From NCBI GenBank assembly GCA_017472965.1, contig JAFUNR010000023.1:1-64000 (forward strand): a stretch of DNA of 64,000 nucleotides, in the 5' to 3' direction. Shown here piece by piece: positions 58,111 through 64,000 of this stretch. Both the position numbers and the translations under genes were made by a program. Source of the stretch: Oscillospiraceae bacterium. GTDB lineage: Bacteria > Bacillota > Clostridia > Oscillospirales > Ruminococcaceae. The notes below the pieces were generated by a model. It did not search any database and was not told the origin of the DNA. It saw only the letters and a list, made by a program, of their open reading frames with translations. Numbering within the stretch: position 1 is the stretch's first letter; every line of letters starts with the position of its first letter.

Positions 58111-59493
58111 TCAGGCCTTTTTCGTTTTGACAGGCGGCAGTTCGCCGTCCCGGGGCAGGCTGCGGGTCAGGATCACATAGCAGATAATATGAGCCAGGGC
58201 GGTGAGGATCCACGAGATCGGGTAGGAGAGATAGAGGTTATTCAGAGTGGGATCCAGCGGGAAGATCACTTTGACCCAGAAAATGCGGAAGGCACAGGCA
58301 CCCAGCAGAGAAACGATCATCGGCGTGATGGAATAGCCCAGTCCGCGCAGACCGCCCACCATCACATCCATGATGCCGCAGATGAAGTAGGTGAAGCTGA
58401 AGATGATCAGACGGCGGATGCCGGCGGCGATGACCTCCGGCTGGCCGGGGGCGTAAATATTGAGCAGAGGATCGCGGAACAGATAGAACAGGATGCCGAT
58501 GATCAGACCGGTGGCCACCACCAGCACCTGACAGCGCAGCAGAATGCTGCGGGTGCGCTTATACTGCCTTGCGCCGTAGTTCTGGCCGGTAAAGGCCAGT
58601 GCCGCATGATAGAAGGAGTTCATCGCCACATAGATGAAGCCCTCCAGATTGGCGGAGGCGGAATTGCCGGCCACCACTGTGGAGCCGAAGCTGTTGACGG
58701 TGGACTGGATGATCACATTGGAAAGCGAGAACAGCGTGCCCTGCAGACCGGCGGGCAGACCCACACGCACCATTTCCAGCAGATCGGCGCCGTGGATGCC
58801 GATGCGGTGCGCATCGAAACGGTAGCACTCGTGGGTGCGCATCAGACAGCTCAGCACCAGCGCCGCAGACATATACTGCGAGACGATGGTGGCCAGCGCC
58901 ACGCCTGCTACGCTCATGTGGAACACGATGACGAACACCAGATTCAGCGCAACATTCACCAGGCCGGAGACCGCCAGATAATAAAGCGGCCGCTTGGTAT
59001 CGCCGGCGGCGCGCAGCACGGCCGCGCCGAAGTTGTAAAGCATCATGCCCGGCAGACCGAGAAAATAGATGCGCAGATACAGGGTGGAAAGATCGATGAC
59101 ATCGGCGGGGGAATCCATCAGCGTCAGCGCGGTACGGGCAAAGAGAAAACCGAAGATCCCCAGGATCACACCGCCCAGCACGCTGACGGTGACGGCTGTC
59201 TGTACCGCACGGCCGACCTCCTGCTGCTTGCCTGCGCCAAGGCGCTGCGCCACAAGGACGCTGGTACCAACAGAAAGCCCCAGAAACAGGTTGACGATCA
59301 GATTGATCAGCGAGCCGCAGCTGCCCACCGCCGCCAGCGCCTGACTGCCGGCAAAGCGGCCCACCACCACCACGTCGGCGGCGTTGTAAAGCAGCTGCAG
59401 AATGCTGCTGGCCATCAGCGGCAGGGTGTACAGGATCAGGTTTTTGTAAAGCGGACCGTGAAGCATGTCGATATCGTGGGATCGCAGTTTCAT
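58111..59493 (-). CDS. MATE-family efflux transporter
   Basis: This 460-residue protein has 12 hydrophobic segments in two similar halves. The first has PLMASSILQLLYNAADVVVVGRFAGSQALAAVGS, the second GLPAGLQGTLFSLSNVIIQSTVNSFGS. These are typical of bacterial MATE/DinF-like exporters that use Na+ or H+ gradients to expel cationic compounds. Substrate unknown. ATG 59493 follows aaaggagaaaaa. Confidence 0.95.
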   Translation of the reverse strand: MKLRSHDIDMLHGPLYKNLILYTLPLMASSILQLLYNAADVVVVGRFAGSQALAAVGSCGSLINLIVNLFLGLSVGTSVLVAQRLGAGKQQEVGRAVQTAVTVSVLGGVILGIFGFLFARTALTLMDSPADVIDLSTLYLRIYFLGLPGMMLYNFGAAVLRAAGDTKRPLYYLAVSGLVNVALNLVFVIVFHMSVAGVALATIVSQYMSAALVLSCLMRTHECYRFDAHRIGIHGADLLEMVRVGLPAGLQGTLFSLSNVIIQSTVNSFGSTVVAGNSASANLEGFIYVAMNSFYHAALAFTGQNYGARQYKRTRSILLRCQVLVVATGLIIGILFYLFRDPLLNIYAPGQPEVIAAGIRRLIIFSFTYFICGIMDVMVGGLRGLGYSITPMIVSLLGACAFRIFWVKVIFPLDPTLNNLYLSYPISWILTALAHIICYVILTRSLPRDGELPPVKTKKA

Positions 59494-59627
59494 TTTTTCT
59501 CCTTTGTTTTCAGTAAAATGACCGTATTAACCAGCAAAATAAGTACATTAAATAATAGTATACAACCTTTTGCAAAGAAAAACAACCTTTTGCCTGCGGT
59601 TAATCTGCCGCCTGCCGCAGTTTTGCA

Positions 59628-59656
59628 TTGACTTTCCCGTTGGCGGAGGTTATACT
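59628..59656 (+). promoter_or_regulatory. Promoter of the ParA gene
   Basis: TTGACT (59628-59633), a 17-base spacer and TATACT (59651-59656). Confidence 0.75.
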
Positions 59657-59717
59657 GTTCTTATAAATCAACCGAAAATATGCGCGGGGTATACCGGCGC
59701 ACAAGCGGAGGCGGACT

Positions 59718-60509
59718 ATGAAAAAAACTGTCACCATCTGCTTTGCCAACAACAAAGGCGGCAGCGGCAAATCCACCACCTGCGGCAACGTGGGGTATTA
59801 TCTGGCACAGCAGGGCAAAAAGGTGCTTCTGCTGGACGGCGATATGCAGCTGAATCTGTCGCTTTCCTTCTTTTCCGAAGAAGAGGTGCTGGGTATGGCG
59901 CAAAGCGAACAGAATCTTTACCATGCGGTGCGTCTGCAGAAGGATCTTGCGGATTTCATCGTCCATACTCCGTACGAGAATCTGGATCTGATCCCCTCCA
60001 GCACACTGATGAGCGGCATCGAGTACGAGCTGTTCACCAAGTGGCAGCGGGAGCTGATCCTGCGCAAATGTCTGCAGTCGGTCAAGGAAAGCGGCGAGTA
60101 CGATTACATCCTGATGGATGCACCCCCCACGCTGGGCGGCTGGGCCATGAACCTGCTGTGCGCATCGGATTGGCTGCTCATCCCGGTGGAGGCTTCGCCC
60201 TGGGGGCTGTTCGGCCTTGCCAATATGTTTGAATTCTTCAACACCGTGCGCCAGATCTCTCCAGAACTGGGGCTGCTGGGTATCGTGGTCACCAAAGTCA
60301 ACGAGCGCAAGAACTACTTTCGTCAGACCATGGATGTGCTGCGCGGCATGGAGAATGTATATACCTTTGAAAGCTATATCAAGGTGGATGCCTCCATCGA
60401 GTGGGCGCAGGATGCCAGTCAGCCTGTGGGTGCATTCCGCAGGGGCTGCCGCAGCGCCGCCGAGTACGAGGCGCTGGCCAAAGAGATCGATGCAAGGCTC
60501 AACGCATAA
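59718..60509 (+). CDS. ParA/Soj-type ATPase without a ParB partner
   Basis: This 263-residue protein has the deviant Walker A NNKGGSGKSTTCGNVGYYLA, switch I/Walker A' DGDMQLNLS, Walker B YDYILMDAPPTLG and VVTKVNERKNYF. It belongs to the ParA/MinD superfamily that forms dynamic gradients on DNA or membrane. No parB-like gene or parS palindrome is nearby, so it is an orphan, possibly positioning another protein complex. It is in the host-like GC-rich region. ATG 59718 follows acaagcggaggcggact. Confidence 0.9.
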   Translation: MKKTVTICFANNKGGSGKSTTCGNVGYYLAQQGKKVLLLDGDMQLNLSLSFFSEEEVLGMAQSEQNLYHAVRLQKDLADFIVHTPYENLDLIPSSTLMSGIEYELFTKWQRELILRKCLQSVKESGEYDYILMDAPPTLGGWAMNLLCASDWLLIPVEASPWGLFGLANMFEFFNTVRQISPELGLLGIVVTKVNERKNYFRQTMDVLRGMENVYTFESYIKVDASIEWAQDASQPVGAFRRGCRSAAEYEALAKEIDARLNA

Positions 60510-60596
60510 AACAAAAATACGCTGCATATCGCAGCGAAAAGCCGGGCTGCCGCAGGAATGCGGCGGCCTTTTCATTTGCGTGAATTCTGTGCAACT

Positions 60597-60687
60597 TTGC
60601 CAAAAAGTTTTCCCACTTTTGACAAAAGGGAGAAACTGAAAAACCGGCACGGAAAGCATGGACTTTTTTTGCCGGCTGTGATATAGT
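60597..60687 (+). promoter_or_regulatory. Upstream control region of the large glycosidase-like gene (copy 1)
   Basis: It contains the palindrome cttttgacaaaag near 60617-60629, the element gggagaaactgaaaaa, and the promoter TGGACT (60659-60664), 17 bases, TATAGT (60682-60687). The promoter is flanked by inverted ccggca and tgccgg. A second copy of this arrangement lies at 63899-63994. Confidence 0.6.
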
Positions 60688-60750
60688 ACGGATGAAAACC
60701 AATGATATCAGTTGGTTGAATTACGGAAAGGGAAAAAGGAGACGACATTT

Positions 60751-63717
60751 ATGGATGTCATCAAAAATGAAGGCGTATTCCGCCTGTATGACAAACACTC
60801 CACCGTGATCCTGACGGACGAGCGCCAGCTGGACCGCATCATCGAAGGTCCCGACACGCCGCTTTTTGTGGATGAGGATCTGGGCTTTTCTGCCGAGCGC
60901 CAGAAGCTGAACAAGAACGATACCGAGACGCTTCGTTCCAAGTGCGAGGAGGCTGCTGCCCGCGGCTGTACCCGTATGGAGGTCTCTTATGACTTCTTCT
61001 TCGGCGGCAGCTCCCGCTGCAACTACCCCAGCGATGAGACCACCATCAAGGCCTTCAAGGTCATCCATGATACCGCAAAGGAATACGGTATGGCCTTCGG
61101 CGCTTCCATCCTGAACCCGCTGGATACCGGCGGCGGCTGGATCAAGCAGAGTGACGAGACCGGCTTTACCTATCAGTATCTGGAGACCGAGATCAAGCCG
61201 GACGGCAGCTACTGCGCCAATATGAGCTGCCAGCGCCAGTGGAACAACAACAAGGGCCCCATCCATCCCATCCCCTACAAGGTGCTGGCTTTTGCCTTTA
61301 ATGAGGAGCGTGTGGGCGATACCCCGTATTTCTATGTGGATGAGAATGCCATCACGGATATCTCCGAAACCGCTTCCTACGCCATCGAGGAGGAGAAGAC
61401 CTCCATTTCCCGCGATGGCTTCGGCACCTGCCCCATGACCATCAGCGGCAAGTGGGATGCCCCCACTGCCAACCGCGTGCTGTGCGTCATGGTCTACCGC
61501 ACCCCCGAGCTGGATTATTTTGCCCCCAGCGCACTGGAGTTCACCAAAAAGACCATGGATGAACACAACGCCGCCGGCATCAGCTACGAGGGCTTCTATT
61601 CCGACGAGATGCACATCCAGTTCGACTGGGATCTGGAGCGCCATTTCGGTGAGACCGAGATCAACACCCGTTACCTGACTCCCGCTTTCATGAAGGTGTA
61701 TGCGGAGAAGTACGGCGAGAAGTATCTGGATTTCCCCAAATACCTGATCTACATGGCCTACCACCAGCATGACTTCCTGCCCGGCGCCGAGGGCAAGGAA
61801 AACGCTCAGCATGTCTTTGGCAAGACCCCCGAAGCCATCAACGAGACATGGCTGTTCCGCAACCGCTACTTTGAGCTGCTGCAGCGCACCGTGGTGGATC
61901 TGTCCAAGAATGCCAAGGCGTATGCCGAGGGTCTGTGGGGCGCTCCCATCATGACCCGTGCCCACGCCACCTGGCAGGAAAGCCCCACCTGCGACCATTA
62001 TTACCATCAGCCCAACGCCATCGGCGGCTTTGATGTGCAGGATCAGCTGGGCGAGGAATTTGCCGATGTGAAGGTGGATTCCCCCATCGAGCGCCGCGTG
62101 GCCATGGAGGCCGCCAAGGTGAAGAAAGCCAAGGAGCTGGGCATCACCCGCTACGATTACACCCCGTGGTATGTGTGGAGCTCCTCCATCCGCGAGAACA
62201 TCGCCGGCGGCTACGACTATTTCAAGTGGGCCGAGTTCCTGTCCGGCGCCGGCACCGACCATGCCGAGGGCGGCTATCTGGATCGCAACTACCATTCGCA
62301 GGCACTGGCTGCCAGCTTTGGCGAGGTCAATGATTTCGGTCAGGCCTACTGCGCCTGCTGGGGCCATCCCCGCAAGATCAGCCAGCGCTTCCAGAATGTC
62401 ACCGCCGCTTACGGCAACGCCGCCGGTATCGAGCGTTACGGCTTCGTCAACGGTGTTGACAACCGCGAGACCGACGTTCTGGCACTGTATCCCATCAAGC
62501 TGAACAACGCCGAGGAGCGTTTCGGCAGCTGGACCGTGCTGTACGGCTACTGCAACTATATCACCGAGGCCAAGCTGCTGGATTACGCCACCGTCACCGA
62601 GGATGGCTGTCTGCTGGTGAACGGCAAAAAGTACCGCTGCCTGGTCGCTCTGTTCGAGCCGTTCCTGGATGAAAAGACCTTCGCTCTGATCGAGAAGTTC
62701 CTGGCCGCCGGCGGCAAGGTGCTGTGGATGGGTATTCCCGCCCTGTACGACAACACCGGCGCTGAGGCTGCAGCCCGCTTCAACAGCATTTTCGGTCTGG
62801 AAAGCATCGTTCCCGCCTGCGCCGGCGAAAAGCACAAGGGCGAGAGCGTCAGCTTCTGCGGCAGCTTTGATAACGTGAAGGATATGTACATCCCCACCGA
62901 TTTCATCGTGGATTTCGTCTATCCCTGCGTTCCCGCTGCAGGCTCTGAGGTCGTGGCCATGCTGGGCGGCAAGCCCGTCGCCGTCAGCAAGAAGTATGCA
63001 AACGGCGGTCAGGCCGTGTTTGCCGGCTTCCGTGTGCGCGATGATCAGTCCCAGTCGCTGGATGTGGATGTGGATACTCTGTATACCGTGCTGTGCGGCA
63101 TGGATGCCTACCGTCCCGGTTCGCTGGAGGTTGCCAGCCGCGCCACCGGCGCCGAGTATGTGATGAACACCTTCCCCAACGGCTCCATTGCCGTTGCACC
63201 TCACTTCCGTGAGATCTATGAGAGCTGGGAGGGCAAGTTCTTCCGTGAGCCCGATTATGACGATGCCATTCTGGAATCCCGCGGCATCGGCGAGGCTTAC
63301 ATCGATCTGGATCAGGATATTGCCGGCCGTCACATTCAGTACACCGGCAAGAACTTCCTTGCCTACGATCTCAAGCCCTGCGGCTGCGTACGCGGCTTCT
63401 GGGGCGAGGATACCGACGGCATCACGGTGGACGGCGTCAAGTCTGTCTTTGCCGACCGCAAGGCAAACTTCCAGTTCGCCCCCGTGCCCGAAAAGTATCT
63501 GGCCGACGGCCTGAAGAATGTGGTCATGGCCACCTGCTGGACCGAGGGCACCACTCTGACCGTGCCCGCTGCGGGCAAGGGTGCGCCGAAGGTACTGGCC
63601 TGCGCCGAGCGTCTGTTCAAGGCGGATATCCCCGTGGAGCATACCTATGCCGATGGCAAGGTGACCTTCACCGTCACCCCCGAGCTGACCGGCAAGCATA
63701 TCATGATCATTTTCTGA
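60751..63717 (+). CDS. Large intracellular glycosidase-like protein
   Basis: The protein has 988 residues from the ATG at 60751 (aaaaaggagacgac). The first 400 residues suggest a TIM barrel with acidic candidates in GISYEGFYSDEMHIQFDWDLERHFGE. A middle region includes HATWQESPTCDHYYHQPNAIGGFD and GTDHAEGGYLDRNYHSQALAASFGEVNDFG. The C-terminal half has a Rossmann/glutaminase-like part (YRCLVALFEPFLDEKTFALIEKFLAAGGKVLWMG) and a beta-sandwich. This resembles GH42/GH106-type enzymes, with uncertain family. No signal peptide, so it acts in the cytoplasm. Its promoter region is repeated after the gene, suggesting a co-regulated paralogue to the right. Confidence 0.6.
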   Translation: MDVIKNEGVFRLYDKHSTVILTDERQLDRIIEGPDTPLFVDEDLGFSAERQKLNKNDTETLRSKCEEAAARGCTRMEVSYDFFFGGSSRCNYPSDETTIKAFKVIHDTAKEYGMAFGASILNPLDTGGGWIKQSDETGFTYQYLETEIKPDGSYCANMSCQRQWNNNKGPIHPIPYKVLAFAFNEERVGDTPYFYVDENAITDISETASYAIEEEKTSISRDGFGTCPMTISGKWDAPTANRVLCVMVYRTPELDYFAPSALEFTKKTMDEHNAAGISYEGFYSDEMHIQFDWDLERHFGETEINTRYLTPAFMKVYAEKYGEKYLDFPKYLIYMAYHQHDFLPGAEGKENAQHVFGKTPEAINETWLFRNRYFELLQRTVVDLSKNAKAYAEGLWGAPIMTRAHATWQESPTCDHYYHQPNAIGGFDVQDQLGEEFADVKVDSPIERRVAMEAAKVKKAKELGITRYDYTPWYVWSSSIRENIAGGYDYFKWAEFLSGAGTDHAEGGYLDRNYHSQALAASFGEVNDFGQAYCACWGHPRKISQRFQNVTAAYGNAAGIERYGFVNGVDNRETDVLALYPIKLNNAEERFGSWTVLYGYCNYITEAKLLDYATVTEDGCLLVNGKKYRCLVALFEPFLDEKTFALIEKFLAAGGKVLWMGIPALYDNTGAEAAARFNSIFGLESIVPACAGEKHKGESVSFCGSFDNVKDMYIPTDFIVDFVYPCVPAAGSEVVAMLGGKPVAVSKKYANGGQAVFAGFRVRDDQSQSLDVDVDTLYTVLCGMDAYRPGSLEVASRATGAEYVMNTFPNGSIAVAPHFREIYESWEGKFFREPDYDDAILESRGIGEAYIDLDQDIAGRHIQYTGKNFLAYDLKPCGCVRGFWGEDTDGITVDGVKSVFADRKANFQFAPVPEKYLADGLKNVVMATCWTEGTTLTVPAAGKGAPKVLACAERLFKADIPVEHTYADGKVTFTVTPELTGKHIMIIF

Positions 63718-63731
63718 CCGGCTGCCGCAAG

Positions 63732-63783
63732 CACCGTGCTGAAGCATCGTGCTGAAGCACCGTGCTGAAGCATTGTGCTGAAG
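63732..63783. repeat. Four tandem copies of a 13-bp unit
   Basis: The unit caNcgtgctgaag (third copy caccg, fourth cattg) is repeated four times without spacers, right after the stop codon. The unit length is not a multiple of three and the repeats are not coding. Confidence 0.85.
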
Positions 63784-63803
63784 CACCGTATAAAGTTTTC
63801 CCG

Positions 63804-63840
63804 CAGGAGGCGGCGCACGCTGTGCGCTGCCTCCTGTTTT
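63804..63840 (+). terminator. Intrinsic terminator after the glycosidase-like gene
   Basis: A 14-bp stem (caggaggcggcgca / tgcgctgcctcctg, one G-T pair), a 5-base loop, then TTTT. Confidence 0.85.
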
Positions 63841-63898
63841 GCGTTTTGCTCCGCGTCTGAGGGCGTGCTGCAGATCCGTTGTCTGATGCACACAGGCG

Positions 63899-63994
63899 GT
63901 TTTGCCAAAAAGCTTTGCCGGTTTTGGTGAAAAAGGGAGAATCTGAAAAAAGCCGGAGGAATGCGTTGCTTTTTTCAGACGGCTGTGCTATATA
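63899..63994 (+). promoter_or_regulatory. Upstream control region, copy 2 (gene lies beyond the window)
   Basis: It has the same order of elements as copy 1: ttgccaaaaagNttt, gggagaa-c/t-ctgaaaaa and ggctgtg before the -10. Promoter TTGCTT (63966-63971), 17 bases, TATATA (63989-63994). Confidence 0.6.
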
Positions 63995-64000
63995 GAAGCT

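Noticed and set aside
63732..63783. Short tandem repeats considered as a CRISPR array
   Set aside because: Units are only 13 bp and contiguous, with no spacers and no cas genes.
60721..63891. A minus-strand frame of more than 1000 codons opposite the glycosidase-like gene
   Set aside because: Antisense shadow of a GC-rich gene. Composition is unnatural (Gly/Ala/His/Ile-rich) and it spans the terminator and tandem repeat.

Overview
The window looks like a piece of a Clostridia chromosome, most likely an Oscillospiraceae/Ruminococcaceae gut anaerobe of the Faecalibacterium/Gemmiger/Subdoligranulum kind. This is inferred from the GC-rich, Gram-positive-style core genes with strong AGGAGG ribosome binding sites, a sporulation-type sigma factor, an L-arabinose operon and a glycyl radical enzyme. 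The left 28 kb is lower in GC, patchy in composition and built of mobile-element modules. The right 29 kb (about 35,000 to the end) is GC-rich host chromosome.

Left accessory region (1-28,394). It opens with the tail of a large serine recombinase. A module of about 10 kb (about 325-10,685) follows, bracketed by imperfect 36-bp direct repeats. It carries a frameshifted tyrosine integrase, an excisionase, a MobC-like protein, a PC4/YdbC-like ssDNA-binding protein, an XRE regulator, a DUF262 gene coupled to an unusual DptF-N-terminus/Mrr-nuclease chimera, a DUF1703-type ATPase/nuclease, a TnpV cluster and a degenerate Fic gene. From 11,000 to 19,000 lies an island of toxin-antitoxin or defence-like pairs: a protein with a duplicated HTH-like repeat, an AbrB-type antitoxin with a HipA-like kinase, an SLOG protein divergent from an XRE regulator, a DUF262-HEPN pair and an EcsC protein. 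From 19,000 to 28,394 is a worn plasmid-like or ICE-like backbone (MobC, truncated STAND NTPase, RepA N-terminal gene, DnaC-like loader, small proteins), an MmcB-like nuclease-fold gene with its own RHH regulator, and a large serine recombinase.

The recombinase stop codon overlaps an AATGA that begins the 3' half of a SigK/SigE-family sporulation sigma gene. This is the arrangement of skin-type elements that split sigK. The sigma fragment runs to ...GISRSYV and is broken again by a second element of 6.2 kb (28,687-34,901), which holds a tyrosine integrase, a HELGH metallopeptidase-like protein, a possible HEPN protein and a second large serine recombinase. The last 18 codons of the sigma gene resume in frame just beyond it. 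One developmental sigma gene is therefore interrupted at two places by two recombinase-bearing elements. Its 5' half must lie left of this window.

Right host region (34,959-64,000). A minus-strand group holds a glycyl-radical-enzyme homologue, an amidohydrolase and a GDPD. On the plus strand are a NUDIX hydrolase, a sugar isomerase/epimerase, a zinc-ribbon protein, a MarR-controlled heterodimeric ABC exporter with one degenerate ATP site, a pyrF remnant, a membrane protein, a CE6-like esterase, the operon FGGY kinase-araA-araD-DUF4867, a six-hairpin glycosidase-like enzyme, a rhomboid-like membrane protein (minus), DUF896, a homocysteine S-methyltransferase (minus), a MATE exporter (minus), an orphan ParA and a large glycosidase-like enzyme. 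The upstream region of this last enzyme is repeated at the very end of the window, probably in front of a paralogue. The theme is plant-polysaccharide use: arabinose catabolism plus glycosidase and esterase genes.

All family names come from motif recognition by eye. No database search was run.
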